Source of the DNA: Zea mays
Lineage: Eukaryota; Streptophyta; Magnoliopsida; Poales; Poaceae
Assembly (NCBI RefSeq): GCF_902167145.1
Contig: NC_050101.1
Span: forward strand, 111,691,789 to 111,755,788
DNA: 64,000 nt
Reading direction: 5' to 3'
The position numbers were made by a program, and so were the translations under genes. Below the pieces are notes generated by a model. The model searched no databases, had not been told where the DNA came from, and worked only from the letters and a program-made list of their open reading frames with translations. Shown here one piece after another: positions 22,314 to 34,975 of this stretch (position 1 is its first letter; each line of letters starts with the position of its first letter).

Positions 22314-22625
22314 TGTGGCAGAACCACCCGAATTATTCCAGCTTAAGTGCCTATGTCACGCCTCAGGGGCCGTAACACACTTAAATCGGAATAACCCGTC
22401 AGTCCCTCAGATCTAGTCTGATAGAGCCACTTAACCAGGATCAAATTCCACAATCTCACTCGAAGGTGAGTCACAGAAGAAATACAATAAAACAGGAAAT
22501 CTCAAATTAAGTACTGAGTTATTACATAAATCGGAGTTTTTGGAGTAGCAAATAAAGTTCACAAATTAAAGTGCAGCGGATAATCGATGTCGTCGGTAAT
22601 GAGGAAATGGGCAAGGCCTAGCCCA

Positions 22626-23850
22626 CTATTCCTCATGCTCCTCTCCTGCCGGAGCAACATCCCACTCGACCGTCCAACCCGGTGGCAGGGTGGTAGGCCA
22701 AGTCACACCATCAACTACATCCTGCATGGTACCTGCAAAAATGGTGCCACAAGCAAGGCTGAGTATACTAATACTCAGCTAGACTTAACCGGTGTGAGGA
22801 GTCTACTCCTCTACCTCTAGACTATGCAGCTGTTTGGCTGAGGGGTTTGGTTTGCCAAAAGCACTAGCTGTTTCTAAAATCAACTTTTAGCTTTTCAGAT
22901 TCTACTATCATTAACTTAGCTAGATTTGCTCCTTCTAAGCATACATGGTAACAAGCAATTAGCTCAATCAACAAGTTACCTCATGTAATCCACATTTCAC
23001 TTCTTACTCGATGCAGTACAAGGAATCAAGCAGTCTCATTAGCTGCGAGAAGCAGACGATTCGAATCGAGTTTTAACCTTGCAAGGTAAACCTAAACACA
23101 CGGCATGTCAGGGTACTCCGACCCCACACATGACAACCGTCCCCATCGATTCCCCGTTCGCGTCCAGGCCTCACCGCCTTGGCATACAATGCTCCACTGA
23201 CCCCGGCTGCCGCCGTGCAGTGACCGCACTTGTACCCACCATAGCTAGCATGGGAGACCCTGTCTCAGGTCGCATGAGGGATAAAGTCCGCGCCCGGCTT
23301 CACTCAGGTACTAGGTTTACCGGTTACCATTTTTCCCGGCATGTGCTTAGTACGTTCAAAAGCTTGACTCAGGTATCCACACATTAATCCTTAATTCATT
23401 TTTCCCGTCTCATGGACAAGGCATCCTCCCTGGATCCAAGTCCATAGACCAACATATATATATATATATCCCATTATCAAGATGAATACAATCAATTCCT
23501 GACCTCGCGCGAGTGCTAGAAAAATCACTCGACTTCTACCGAGATCCTGATTAGCAAGCAGCTACTCGACCTAGCATACTAGTATTCATCTCAAAAAGGA
23601 ATCCTAAGTTCATGCAACTAGAGGTTTCAAGCAACTCCTACACTTAAGTGCACATTACAGTCCTACAAGCATTAAGTGTAGTAAAGTAGCATATATTAAC
23701 ATGGTTATGCATAAAACCGGGGCTTGCCTTCAATTGCTGGGGCTGCGGGGAGATCCTCAATAGCAGCCTCTGAAGCCTGCTCCTGGTCCTCCTCTTGGAC
23801 AGGTCCTTGCTCGGGGATGAGCACGTACTCTCCGTCGGCAAGATTACAAT
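22626..23850 (-). CDS. LTR A spliced acidic ORF, two exons, first exon(s) not found
   Basis: Exon 23850-23728 follows the acceptor CATTAG and ends GAAG before a GC-type donor GCAAGC. Exon 22732-22626 follows the acceptor TTTTTGCAG and ends at TAG 22628-22626. Phases match (2 leading bases, 40 codons, 1 base; then 2 bases and 35 codons including the stop). The product is acidic: a first part rich in Glu, Gln and Ala ending EDLPAAPAIEG, a second with WTVEWDVAP and a GEEHEE end. A parallel ORF exists in the unrelated-looking LTR of X. No ATG is in the first exon, so an upstream exon must supply the start. Function unknown; this is a model, not a proven gene. Confidence 0.5.
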
Positions 23851-26046
23851 CTAATGAATGCAATGCGTAAGATATATGCATGATATGATATGTGCTTTTA
23901 GAAATTACCACTTTCAAGGTGTATGGTCTTTTGAGTTTAAACAAGTTAACTTTACTTATGTAAAACCCTTGGGTGGTACACTCGGTAAATTGGGTTAGTT
24001 TTAATGGGATGAGGTTTATTCCTTCTTCTCTTTTCTTTTATTCTTTTTAATGTTTTGGAGTAGGTTTGAACTACAAGTTGCTTTTATAAAATTCCAAAAA
24101 TTCTGCAAAAATTACAGTGGCTTGCTACTGGTGTATGATTCTCTGTCTCAAAATTTGGGGTTCAGAAAGTGAATGGTTTTCTCTGGACAAAATTACCAAA
24201 TTTTAGGGCAGAAGGGGTACTTTGAACTACAACTATTATTTAACAGTGGGTAATTCTTTAAAACTTATTTTTGCTGGCTTTTAGGTGTCATAACATGACT
24301 TGATACAAATTTCTAGTCATTAATACCTTTTAATTCTTTTCCTATGGTTTTCTTAAGGTTTCTAGCCAAAGGGGTGCTTTCTACTACCACTATACTTGAA
24401 AAACATCAAACAACAGAGTTCTTATTTTTCTTAGCTAGTATTTTGTGCAAGAGCAATCATTCTGGAGTTTGGCTTCTTTTTGCTTAAGGGAAGGGGTGGT
24501 ATGCATTATTTGAGCTAAATGGCCTTTCTCACAAATTACTAGCAAAAGGTATGCGTTCACTTCTTTTTCATGGGTTTGCATTTTTCTCTGGTGGTTTATC
24601 TCATTATAGACTTAGCTAATTTTTGGTTGCCCATTATCACATTAAAAGGGGTTGCTTATGATTTATTGGAAAAATGCCTTATTATCATTCTGTATTTATT
24701 TTCCCTACTTAAAAAGTTAGGCTGGGGTGTTCTGTATTTTTGTAGTGGGGCTCTGGTGGTTATAAGTTCACTGGATTTTTGTTAACCACTTTGGTTATGG
24801 TTTTGCAATTTTAATAATTGATTTTCAGTCTTCATAAGGCTAATTAAAGCATCTTAATTAGAAACTGGTCCTAATTAATGGTCTCTGCATTTTTCCTAGG
24901 TTCTTGGTTGCATAAGTAAACTAGGAAAAATATTACTAATCACTGTTCAACATTTTCTAATGCTTTTCTGATTTTCTCTAAGTTGTGGACAAAATGGCTT
25001 TAAATGAATAACTACATCATAATCTCTAATGCTGGGGCTCCTACTATTTTTAAATAGTGTCTAATTAAGGTATAAGCATCTACAAATTTTCTTAAGCTTA
25101 GCACAAAAGAAAAACAAATTTTCCTTAATTAAACAAGGTTTAGGGGGTTTCTGTTTTTAATTTTAAACTCTAAAATTTAGAACAGAAAGCATATGGTTCA
25201 ATAATTTTAAATGATAGATCATAATATTCCAGAGCTAGCAAAATTGGTTTGACAGCTTTTCATTAAGATTTCATCAAGTTATGGATTTTCTAAGTTCTCT
25301 GGTTATTTAAAAGAATAACATAATTGATTAAAAGGAAAACCACTTTGCACTGGGGTCCCTGGCGGTTTTTCTAAGTTTTCCTTCGCGAATCAGTCCTTAG
25401 GTTACTATTCACATGAGTCGCTGACATTACAGAAAACCCCTCGGGTTCTACAAAACCTAACCCGAGGTCCTTCTTCTACCTCAAACAGTAGCCGCGGCGA
25501 AGAAAAGGGCGGAGGGGCTTACCGGCGGCGAGACTGTTCCGGTGAAGTGGTCGAGGATGAAGGGGAGGTCGCGGGGATCACAATGGTGTGCGGAACGTCG
25601 ACAGAGATGGCCGGAGTTGGTCGGTCCACGCGCGCAGGCGGGGATACTCGTCGGCGGCGAGGAGACCGGCCTGGTCACGGCGAGGTAGTTCAATTAAATA
25701 GGTCAGGGAGGTCCACAGGATGCCAGAGAAGACATGAGCGAAAGGAATTGGGCGGAGACTTACTGGATAGCTCGGTCCACGCGCGGCGGCGGAAGACCGA
25801 AGTCCGGTGAGGGTGATCTCGGGCCTCCGGTGAAGTCCGGTCGGGTCCGAGGGCTTGGCGAGCTTCACGGGCTACTGGCGGAGCTAGCCGAAGCACTGGC
25901 TGGGCTGGAGGGTGGCTGGAGTGAGCTGGCCACGGCGGCCTAAGTTCTGGCGGCAATGGCGGGCGGAAATAAGCTCGCCGGAGCTAAGGAACGGTGGCTG
26001 CTCGGTGAGGGTGAGTGCGGGGCGAAGTGGGGCGCGCCTGGGGAGG

Positions 26047-26053
26047 CTTTATA
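26047..26053 (-). promoter_or_regulatory. TATA box of Z LTR A
   Basis: The minus strand reads GTGCCTATAAAGCCTCC. The same sequence occurs at 47786-47792 (LTR B) and 58589-58595 (LTR C). Confidence 0.7.
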
Positions 26054-26926
26054 GGCACGGCGCGGTGCACGGGCGGTCGTGGACCGGCGAGTGCGCGCGG
26101 GCGTGCACTGGGAAGGCGCGGTGCGCGAACGGGCGTGAACCAGGGGTGTCAGCCGCGGTCGAACACGTGTTCCCGTTGCCTCTGCCCCTGTTCAAGCGCC
26201 GATTGGGAGCAAATCTTCGCGAATTTGGGCAAGATCACTGCAAGGGATTTGTTCACCAGACCAAGCTTTGTCTTTTGTGTATGGACGACGTGCGGTTTTA
26301 GGCTAGGGACAGGGAGTTGTAGTGTCACCAAGGTGCCAGTGTCAGAATGCCTGGTCCCGAGGTTGAGCTGCGCCAAAACCGTGTCAAATGGATTTGGTTT
26401 GAGTTCAAATTTTCCCAGAATGTGTTCAAGGTAATTTGGCACGACTTTGATATTTGGATCTTCTGGCTTTGAGTTTGGAAATGCAGAGAACACAGATGAT
26501 CTTTGAGAAGAGGTCTGAAATTCAGAAACTCAGAAATCTGAATTTCTCTAAGGGTTCATTGATCAAGGGCTATTTTGGGGATTTAATTGAGTTATTTTGG
26601 CTAAGCCTTCTTAACCTTTCTTGTTTCTTAATAAATATACTTTAACTTATATAATTGGCTCAACTCAAAATTTTAAACTTTTCATTCTCTTTTTCATATT
26701 TCCTTGAATTTTGTTCATGGGGTTCACTTAGGGTTTTGAGTTAGGGTTGCACATTCTTATCTTTCAAAAGTCTCAATTGTTTTGATCATGACACTTAAAG
26801 TATATACTTGGTGAATTCTTTCTCACTTAAATTGTTTTGATGCTCATGCTTACTTTGGTTCACATAAAATGATGGTTCTTGGTTTGGCTTTTTAAGAGAA
26901 ACCCTAGGTGACACTGGGGTGTCACA

Positions 26927-26943
26927 GCCTTCCCCCCTTAAAG
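26927..26943 (-). other. Polypurine tract of Z, next to LTR A
   Basis: The minus strand reads CCTTTAAGGGGGGAAGGC abutting the LTR start TGTGACACC. The second copy is at 48666-48682. Confidence 0.85.
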
Positions 26944-27177
26944 GAATCTCGTCCCGAGATTCGGGCCAGAGTCCTCCCGGGGTGAAGCGAAGGGTGAGAC
27001 TGATAGGAAAAGGGTGGGGATTGTTATTATTAGGGCAAAACTGCTCTTTGAATGTCATTCTCTTTGCAACTTCAGAAGGAAGTCCTTTTAAGTTTTACTT
27101 TATAGTTACTTCATTCTGAATTAAGATCATATTTTTGGAAATTAGATTCGAAAGGCAGGAGGAGGGGTTGGGGGTGA

Positions 27178-30100
27178 TTACATACCAGCTTCCTTAGGTA
27201 GGCAATCGGAGAAGTTGGATCTTAGGAATTCCTCGGTTTCCCAAGTAGCTTCCTCCTCTGAGTGATTACTCCACTGGACCTTAAACATCTTGATCGATTT
27301 AGCCCGAGTTGATCTTTCCTTGCAATCCAGAATCTTGGAGGGGTACTCTTGGTACGAGAGATCTGGCTCTATCTCCAATTCTGGCTCTGCTAGAATCTCA
27401 GTCGGCAATCGAACACACTTCTTCAGCTGAGATACATGGAATACGCTGTGAATGGCAGACATCCTTGAAGGTAACTTCAGCTTGTATGCCACGGGTCCAC
27501 ATGCTTCAATGATCTCATAAGGTCCAATGTAACGAGGGGCTAGCTTGCCTTTGATCCCAAACCTCTGCACTCCCTTGGTGGGTGATACCTTGAGGTATAC
27601 AAAACTTCCCACCTCGAACTGGAGAGGTTTCCTTCTTCTATCATGGTAGCTCTTCTGTCTGGCCTGAGCAGCTTCTAGATTCTTCCTGATTAGCTTGACC
27701 TTCCTTTCGGCTTCAGTCACCAAATCAGGTCCAAAAACTTCTCTTTCACCAGGCTGAGACCAATTGAGTGGTGTCCTGCACCTTCTTCCGTAGAGAGCTT
27801 CAAAAGGTGCCATCTTTAGGCTGGATTGATAACTATTGTTATAAGCAAACTCTGCCAAGGAGAGGTGCTTATCCCAGTTCTTGCCACAATCGATCGCACA
27901 AGCTCTCAGCATATCTTCCAGAATCTGGTTTACCCTTTCCGTCTGACCATCAGTCTGTGGGTGGTAAGCTGAACTCCTGATTAGCTTGGTTCCCAAAGAC
28001 TCTTGCAATTGTTCCCAAAATCTGGCAACAAATTGGGCTCCTCGGTCAGAAACAATGGTCCGAGGTAATCCATGCAAACACACGATCCGGTCGATATACA
28101 ATTCTGCATACTTCCGAGCCTTATCAGTGGTATGCACAGGAAGAAAATGCGCCACTTTCGTCAATCGGTCCACAATAACCCAAATCGAATCATGACGACG
28201 AGAGGTGTTGGGTAGACCCACAATGAAATCCATGCTGATGTCGTCCCACTTCCACGAAGGTACGGACAGTGGTCGCAAAGCTCCAGCGGACTTCAAATGG
28301 CTTGCCTTTATCCTCTGACAGGTGTCACACTCTGATACATACTGGGCTATCTCCCTCTTCATTCTGGTCCACCAGTACAAAAGCTTCAAATCATGGTACA
28401 TCTTGGTGCTTCCCGGATGCATAGAGAATTTGGAGAGATGAGCCTCATCCAAAATTTTCTTCTTGAGATCCTGGTCCTTAGGAATTACCAATCTGCTTTT
28501 GAACCATAACACACCCTTCTCATCCTGGCGGAAACAATTATACTTCTCAACCTTCTGATGGAGATTCTTCTTGATAATCTGCACTCCCTTGTCACTGAGC
28601 TGGGCCATGATAATCTGGTCTTGCAAAGCTGGCTCAACAGAAATGTGAGACAAAGAACCAGAAGGAATCACTTCAATTTGCATTTTGCTCAACTCATCAC
28701 ACAAGGTGTTAACACGAGAATCCATCAGAATACAGTTGCACTGCAACTTCCGACTCAAGGCATCTGCTACCACATTAGCTTTCCCTGGGTGATAATGTAC
28801 CTCCAGGTCATAATCCTTGATCAGCTCTAGCCATCTTCTCTGCCTCATGTTGAGATCAGCCTGAGTAAAAATGTACTTAAGGATCTTATGATCAGTGAAG
28901 ATGTTGCAGTGGGTTCCCATCAGATAGTGCCTCCACATCTTCAATGCATGAACCACTGCTGCTAACTCAAGGTCATGAGTGGGATAATTCTGCTCATGAG
29001 GCCTGAGTGCTCTTGAGGCATAAGCAATGACTCGGTTGTCTTGCATCAAGACACAACCTAGCCCGGTGCCAGAGGCATCGCAATACACATCAAAAGGCTT
29101 GCTGCTGTCGGGTTGCGCCAAAACTGGTGCTGTGGTCAGATACTGCCTCAATGCATGGAAGGCGTCTTCGCACTTCTGACTCCACACAAACTTTACTTCT
29201 TTCTTCAGCAACTCAGTAATAGGCTTCGCAATTCGAGAGAAGTCCGGAATAAATCTTCGGTAATAACCGGCCAATCCCAGAAAACTCCGAATCTGGCGAA
29301 CGGTCGTTGGTGGCCTCCAGTTCATCACCTCTTGCACTTTATCAGGATCAACAGCTATTCCATCCTGAGAGATAGTGTGACCCAAGAATTTGATTTCCTT
29401 TAGCCAAAAATCACACTTGGATAACTTGGCATAAAGGTGGTGCTCTCGCAGACGTTGAAGCACTACATGCAAATGCCCAGCATGTTCTTCTTCGTTCTTT
29501 GAGTACACCAGAATATCATCGATGAAAACCACCATGAACTTGTCCAATTCCGGCATGAAAACAGAATTCATCAGATACATGAAGTATGCTGGTGCATTTG
29601 TCAGCCCGAATGACATCACCAAGAATTCATATAGCCCATATCTGGTTGAGAATGCCGTTTTCGGAATATCACTTGCTCGTATTTTGATCTGATGGTAGCC
29701 AGAGCGAAGGTCTATTTTGGAAAACACCTTAGCCCCGACCAACTGGTCAAAGAGAACATCAATACGAGGCAAAGGATACTTGTTCTTGATAGTTACCGCA
29801 TTAAGAGGGCGGTAATCTATACACAGCCTCAAGCTTTCATCCTTCTTCTTCACAAATAGTGCTGGACAGCCCCAAGGCGAAGTGCTTGGGCGAATGAATC
29901 CCTTATCCAGCAACTCTTGCAACTGCTTCTTCAACTCTGCCAACTCAGCGGGTGGCATTCGGTAGGGCCTCTTGGAAATTGGGGCCGTTCCCGGTTGCAA
30001 CTCGATGGCGAATTCAATATCCCGGTCCGGTGGCATTCCTGGCAATTCATCAGGAAAGACATCTGCATACTCACAGACCACTGGGATCTTCTTCAGGGGT

Positions 30101-31602
30101 AACTCCGTCATAGAGAAAGCACATGACTGAGAAGAACCCTGACTAGGCAGAATCAAAGAGAAATTCCCGCAGAAAGGAGAATTAACTTCCACGGTACGAC
30201 TGGCTACATCAAGCACAACTTGGTGCAAGGTCATCCAATTTGCTCCTAGAATAATGTCCACATTTTCCAATCCCAACACAAGAAGAGTGGTTTTGATAAT
30301 GTGGCTTCCCAGTTGAATAGGCACACTTTGGTTTAATTGATTAGTTGCAATTTTACCCCCAGGTGTGACTATCATGAATGACCCTTTTGAGTGAGAGAAT
30401 GGCAGTTTGCAATTAGCAATGAACTTTTGGCTAATGAAACTATGAGATGCACCAGAATCAAACAGAATTAAAGCAGGTTGATTATAAACTGAAAAGGTAC
30501 CGGTCATGATAGGAGCTCCTTCTGGCACTTCTTCTAGAGCAGTGAAGTTGAGCTTCCCTTGCCTGACTTGCACCTTTTGCTTTCTCCCCTTGTCTTGATT
30601 CGGTGCTGGCATCTGCCTCTGCTGGTTCCTGGGACAATTCTTGGCATAGTGGCCCACATTGCCACAAGTGAAACACTTGTTCCCATTGCCCTGGCGGAAC
30701 TGCTGCTGCTGCGGAGGCTGATTGTTCCTTGGGGCGGGAGCTGGATAGCGGTTGGGTGCCGGCTGCTGCTGAGGTGGCCTGATTACCCATCTGCCTGCCT
30801 GCTGATGAAAACCCCTGCTCTGATTGTGAGAAACAATCCGAAACCTCTGAGCCTGAGTGGATGGCGCTGCCATTGGTGCCTTCCTCTTCTTCTCTGCCCG
30901 GTGAGCAACAATGCAATCCTCCTGAGAGATGGCCATGTTGACCAGCTCATTGAAGCTATCGGCCCGGACAGTGTTGAGTCGTTCCCGCAGCTTGGTATTG
31001 AGACCCCTACGGAAGCGATCCCTCTTCTTTTCATCAGAATCAGCATGATACCCTGCATACTGGCATAAGTCGTTGAAGGCTTGCGCATACTGCAGTACCG
31101 TGCGGGTTCCTTGATTGAGGGCCAGGAATTCATTCAACTTCCGATCAAGAATGCCAGCTGGAATGTGGTGTCCTCTGAAGGCAGTCTTGAATTCCTCCCA
31201 AGATACCTCACGATCAGCGGGGAGCATAGCACGGAAGTGATCCCACCAAGTCCGAGCTGGGCCGCGAAGCTGCTGTGCGGCGAAGCGAGCCTTGGCCTCA
31301 TCAGGGCAGTCTCCCGTGAGGAGGGGAAACTTGGACTCGACGACGCGAAGCCACACGTCGGCGTCCAACGGATCCTCTGCCTTGGTGAACAAGGGCGGCT
31401 GCGTGCTCAGAAACTCCTGGTATGTTGCCATAGCTGGAGGTCGCTGATGCTGGCCTCCACCATGATGCTGAGGGTGGGACTGGCGCTGCAAGAGCTGTCG
31501 CAGAATCTCATTCTGCTGGGCCATCAGCTCCTGCACTGTGGGAGCTGGAGGAGGTGGCGGGGGAGCTTGCTCATTTTGCCCGCGACGCTGCCTAGCTGCC
31601 AT
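27178..31602 (-). CDS. gag-pol: Z internal 1 Gag-Pol polyprotein with chromodomain (1474 aa)
   Basis: Single ORF. I chose the ATG at 31602 ([10 protein letters not shown]) over the longer non-ATG frame because it starts Gag and abuts a splice-acceptor-like TCTGTTTTCAG. Gag zinc knuckle [14 protein letters not shown] is near 308, protease DSGASHSF near 378, and RT has [11 protein letters not shown] and catalytic FIDD near 691. RNase [10 protein letters not shown] is near 837, and IN HHCC lies near 1060-1100 ([16 protein letters not shown]). The IN core is [17 protein letters not shown] and [12 protein letters not shown] ends with GPY and a chromodomain near 1410-1460 (ILDCKERST...[14 protein letters not shown]). 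One oddity is DHKILKY where copy 2 has DHKSLKY in RNase H. No stops. It makes the capsid and the enzymes for reverse transcription and integration; the chromodomain targets insertion to marked chromatin. Confidence 0.95.
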   Translation of the reverse strand: MAARQRRGQNEQAPPPPPPAPTVQELMAQQNEILRQLLQRQSHPQHHGGGQHQRPPAMATYQEFLSTQPPLFTKAEDPLDADVWLRVVESKFPLLTGDCPDEAKARFAAQQLRGPARTWWDHFRAMLPADREVSWEEFKTAFRGHHIPAGILDRKLNEFLALNQGTRTVLQYAQAFNDLCQYAGYHADSDEKKRDRFRRGLNTKLRERLNTVRADSFNELVNMAISQEDCIVAHRAEKKRKAPMAAPSTQAQRFRIVSHNQSRGFHQQAGRWVIRPPQQQPAPNRYPAPAPRNNQPPQQQQFRQGNGNKCFTCGNVGHYAKNCPRNQQRQMPAPNQDKGRKQKVQVRQGKLNFTALEEVPEGAPIMTGTFSVYNQPALILFDSGASHSFISQKFIANCKLPFSHSKGSFMIVTPGGKIATNQLNQSVPIQLGSHIIKTTLLVLGLENVDIILGANWMTLHQVVLDVASRTVEVNSPFCGNFSLILPSQGSSQSCAFSMTELPLKKIPVVCEYADVFPDELPGMPPDRDIEFAIELQPGTAPISKRPYRMPPAELAELKKQLQELLDKGFIRPSTSPWGCPALFVKKKDESLRLCIDYRPLNAVTIKNKYPLPRIDVLFDQLVGAKVFSKIDLRSGYHQIKIRASDIPKTAFSTRYGLYEFLVMSFGLTNAPAYFMYLMNSVFMPELDKFMVVFIDDILVYSKNEEEHAGHLHVVLQRLREHHLYAKLSKCDFWLKEIKFLGHTISQDGIAVDPDKVQEVMNWRPPTTVRQIRSFLGLAGYYRRFIPDFSRIAKPITELLKKEVKFVWSQKCEDAFHALRQYLTTAPVLAQPDSSKPFDVYCDASGTGLGCVLMQDNRVIAYASRALRPHEQNYPTHDLELAAVVHALKMWRHYLMGTHCNIFTDHKILKYIFTQADLNMRQRRWLELIKDYDLEVHYHPGKANVVADALSRKLQCNCILMDSRVNTLCDELSKMQIEVIPSGSLSHISVEPALQDQIIMAQLSDKGVQIIKKNLHQKVEKYNCFRQDEKGVLWFKSRLVIPKDQDLKKKILDEAHLSKFSMHPGSTKMYHDLKLLYWWTRMKREIAQYVSECDTCQRIKASHLKSAGALRPLSVPSWKWDDISMDFIVGLPNTSRRHDSIWVIVDRLTKVAHFLPVHTTDKARKYAELYIDRIVCLHGLPRTIVSDRGAQFVARFWEQLQESLGTKLIRSSAYHPQTDGQTERVNQILEDMLRACAIDCGKNWDKHLSLAEFAYNNSYQSSLKMAPFEALYGRRCRTPLNWSQPGEREVFGPDLVTEAERKVKLIRKNLEAAQARQKSYHDRRRKPLQFEVGSFVYLKVSPTKGVQRFGIKGKLAPRYIGPYEIIEACGPVAYKLKLPSRMSAIHSVFHVSQLKKCVRLPTEILAEPELEIEPDLSYQEYPSKILDCKERSTRAKSIKMFKVQWSNHSEEEATWETEEFLRSNFSDCLPKEAGM

Positions 31603-31860
31603 CTGAAAACAGAGATTGTCGCCATTGTTATCCCAACTCACATTCCCGAACGACAAGATATCATCTCATATGGAAGGAAAAGGCCATAATCATAATATTA
31701 GGTTCGAAAATGAAGATAACATGGTGACAAGGATCCCACAGATATCAAAAGTTTACAGGGTTACATTAATCAGGGGAAGGTACCCACAAGCCTAGTCCAA
31801 AATGTGATACTACTAAGCTCGCATAGGTTTCTATCCGCCTAAAAATGTCAAAGCGACTGC

Positions 31861-32737
31861 TTAACCCTGAGCGGTGGAAGCGACACTGGATACGGGTGAA
31901 GGAGGCATCGCGGAGGTAGTCCCATTGGCACCAGGGGCTGGTCCTAGCTCCTCGGGAGCCTCTTCTCCCTCGCTTCCTGCTTCATTGGCCTCCATCTCCA
32001 GGTGGTGCATGTCCAAGTGGTCATTGGCTTCCTCGAGTTCCCTCTGCACGTCGTGAAGCTGGTTCTCCAAGACATCAATAGTGTTGTCTCGGATCTCCAC
32101 TTGCTGCTCCAGGGTGGTAATACGCTGGCTCAGCCTTTCCCACTTGCAGATCCTTCTCCACCAACTCTGTGGATAGGTCGACCACAAAATCTTCCCGATT
32201 GTCGAGAGTGAGCTTGGCAGTCTGAGCGGTGTTAGCAAGAAGTGTCATAGCATCGCTCTGAAGGGCCTGGAGGCGGTACAGCGCACTCATGCACTGAACA
32301 GTGACCCTCCCAACCAAGTCAGGATACATTGCCCACACATCCTTCACATGGCTCACGCGGTTACACCACATGGGATCATCCTTCTTCTCAGCAGGGAAGA
32401 GTCCCAAGGGGTGCATCACCATCTCCAGGGGATGGTAGCCACAGAAAGTCGTCAGAGTCTTCATGGCTGCTGCCTCAACGGTGTCGTCCGTCCTGAGTCC
32501 AATCGTCTCAGAGTCAAGAGAACGCCAACCCGGCTGAAGGGGATGAGCCTCCAAAGTTAGCCAGACCCGACAACGAGGTACCCGATGCTCCTCATACAAC
32601 TGCACCGTGTACAAAGGGGGCGTAGGGTAACCGGCGGAGTTAAGCACTTCCCACAAGATGGAAGGAAAGCCATCGCGAGAAAGGAAGTCAGAACTGAAAC
32701 GAGAGTCTCCTCCACTGGCGGGGGTGGGTGAATTCAT
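31861..32737 (-). pseudogene. Z internal 1 ORF1, one-base frameshift
   Basis: Same protein as the intact ORF at 53606-54481 but with one extra C in the CCC run near 32138-32141. The frame therefore changes after about 200 codons, and the coiled-coil C-terminus (residues about 195-250) lies in another frame. The N-terminal half from the ATG at 32737 is intact. Confidence 0.9.
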
Positions 32738-33099
32738 CTGCGGAAGGGAATCAAGATAAAGATTATGGTGGAAGGAAAAAGAAAAAGAGAGCCCGGATGA
32801 TTTTGAAGAAAAGGGGGTTAGCTCAAATTTTAATTCCTCTTTGTGTTTTATAATGCATGCATGCTGAAAGAAACGTTGCCTCTCAAAAGGAAAATAGGGT
32901 GCCTTTTTAGGGCATCCTAAAATATAAGTATTGGCCCACAGGGCCTAATTAATTAGCCACCTATTTCTCCCTCTATGCCTAAGGCCTTTCGTCCTAGGTC
33001 TAGCGGTCTAGTCCTGACGATCCGTAACAGTTTCTAGGCAAGTTTTAGGTTTTGAAAATTGGTATTCATGGTTTATTGTCCTTCTCTGTGGTGGAATTT
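32738..33099 (-). other. Z internal 1 leader between PBS and ORF1
   Basis: About 360 bp, AT-rich, no ORF. It ends with a pyrimidine tract and GCAG directly before the ORF1 ATG (GATTCCCTTCCGCAG on the minus strand). Confidence 0.6.
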
Positions 33100-33111
33100 G
33101 CTCCGATACCA
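33100..33111 (-). other. Z internal 1 primer-binding site
   Basis: The minus strand reads TGGTATCGGAGC, 2 bp from the end of LTR B. Initiator tRNA-Met type with one change. Confidence 0.9.
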
Positions 33112-33113
33112 GC

Positions 33114-33428
33114 TGTGGCAGAACCACCCGAATTATTCCAGCTTAAGTGCCTAAGTCACGCCTCAGGGGCCGTAACACACTTAAATCGGAATAACCCGTC
33201 AGTCCCTCAGATCTAGTCTGATAGAGCCACTTAACCAGGATCAAATTCCACAATCTCACTCGAAGGTGAGTCACAGAAGAAATACAATAAAACAGGAAAT
33301 CTCAAATTAAGTACTGAGTTATTACATAAATCGGAGTTTTTGGAGTAGCAAATAAAGTTCACAAATTAAAGTGCAGCGGATAATCGATGTCGTCGGTAAT
33401 GAGGAAATGGGCAAGGCCTAGCCCACTA
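33114..33428 (-). repeat. LTR B of Z, U5 end (left fragment)
   Basis: Matches 22314-22628 almost perfectly, then is cut by the CACTA terminus. The last three bases, CTA (33426-33428), are the CACTA target triplet and coincide with the stop codon of the LTR acidic ORF. Confidence 0.95.
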
Positions 33429-33740
33429 CACTACACCGTGACACATTATTGCCGGCAGACTATCTGATGGTAATACACCTAAATAGCGTCACACAGTCTG
33501 TTGGCAATGAGTTTTCCCGACAGATAATGTGTGTCGCTAAAAGTCGTGTCGGCAATAATGTTTACCGACAGACATATGAATACCGACTACCTATCTGTCG
33601 GTAATGTGTTTGTTATTGCCGACAGACAGGTCTTTGCCGACAGACACATTCTGGACGCCGTAATTACTGTATCGACAACAAGTCTGTCGCTAAAAGTCTA
33701 TATGGCGACAGATTGTTTGTCGTTGTTCTTTGTGTCCGGT
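33429..33740. repeat. Left terminal inverted repeat and subterminal repeats of W
   Basis: Terminal CACTACACCGTGACACATT, then about nine copies of GCCGACAGA or its complement in both orientations. In En/Spm such subterminal motifs bind TnpA; binding here is inferred. Confidence 0.85.
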
Positions 33741-34975
33741 AAAAAAAATATATGCATGCATACAAATATATATATTCTAAATGAAACAATTAATAAACTG
33801 GTTACAATACACACTTCGAGGCAACTTGAATAATATGTAGCTCAGAATATAAGAAATTTGATTACTAAAAGAGATAGATCCATGACTTTAGAGTCCCCGC
33901 ATACATTTGTTTGGAACACAATTTGCCTGATGAACTTATAAATATAAGTAGTATACATGTTTTCTAAATTCCGAAGTGACCTTTCAGTTCTATTACATAC
34001 AAAAGTCTCTAGATTTATCTAATAAACTAAAATCTCTCCAACAGTTGGGTGTTACCAACGGCCACCGTACCATGCATGCGAATAATATTTTCTCACGCAC
34101 TTCAAGAATCAACTCCGATCATTTGTGTTTCCAGCACCTTTTCCTGCACCAGATGTGAACAAAGTTTTCAGAGCTAAGAAAAAAAATAAGATAACATATA
34201 AAGTGACACAGTAGGTAAATCTGAACTTTTATAAACTGTAAATCTGAATTCATGTGAACATATTCCTGTTGTGGCCGCATGAATTTTCAGCCCAGGTTCA
34301 GCTTGTTCCTGTATCCTCCTATTTCCGGTTTTCTTCTCGCTTTTCTTCTATTTTTTTCTTACTTTTCAATTTCGAATGCTGAATGCTGAATGTGCAGAAA
34401 CTTACATGTTCAAACATGGGGATTCAGTATGACCAAATATCACATACAGAGGTCTACACGTTCAGATGTCTAGATGATTGGCCACATGAAAAAAACTATA
34501 CGTTCAGAGGTCTACACGTTGGCTGTTAGTGCTTTGAGTAATCTGAAATTTGAGTAATATCTATACAGGTTATGAGCTAACGAAGGTCACAATCCTCCGT
34601 TACTAATTTGAACTTTGAGTAATCTGAACATTGTTGGCTGAAAATGAAGGGATAATGTTGACTGAAAATTTCTGTACGGAAAATGCTTAAATTTTTGTAT
34701 GACAGCTTCGGTTTCATGAAGGGAATATATGATATGTATGCCATGTATGCTTCAATTTCTATAAGGAAAATGCTGGCTGAAAATTTATGGAGTGTTTATA
34801 TGTATTCAAAGTTTCAAATATCAAAAACTGCTAGCTGAAAACAGAGAAATACCAAAACAGATTCCCAGCTATTGAAGTGCAAATGCATTTTCTTGAGCAG
34901 GAATACTAGTCAAGCTATATAGTTAACAGGCTTCAAATACCAAAACAGATTCCCAGCTGTTGAGCCTGGTCAGCG
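33741..34975. other. AT-rich CACTA interior, no gene seen
   Basis: No domain-bearing ORF. Short direct repeats such as TTTGAGTAATCTGAA (near 34530-34630), GTTCAGAGGTCTACACGTT and CAAAACAGATTCCCAGCT (34855, 34940) suggest local duplication. It lies downstream of the TnpA-like gene. Confidence 0.5.

Larger units (their letters stand above)
22314..26926 (-). repeat. LTR A of Z (4613 bp), 3' LTR of internal 1
   Basis: The minus strand starts TGTGACACCC at 26926 and ends CTGCCACA at 22314. U3 is about 26926-26055, TATA at 26047-26053, and the long R-U5 fills the rest. It contains a two-exon acidic ORF (see 22626-23850), a GC-rich leader at 25480-26020 with donor-like sites, and a (TA)n tract near 23453-23469. 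The stretch 23950-25480 is AT-rich and I see nothing coding there. Confidence 0.95.

Noticed and set aside
25547..26301. GC-rich plus-strand ORFs in Z LTRs (repeated at 47300 and 58090)
   Set aside because: Open on both strands because of high GC; they lie antisense to the LTR leader and show no domain. Better explained as untranslated leader.
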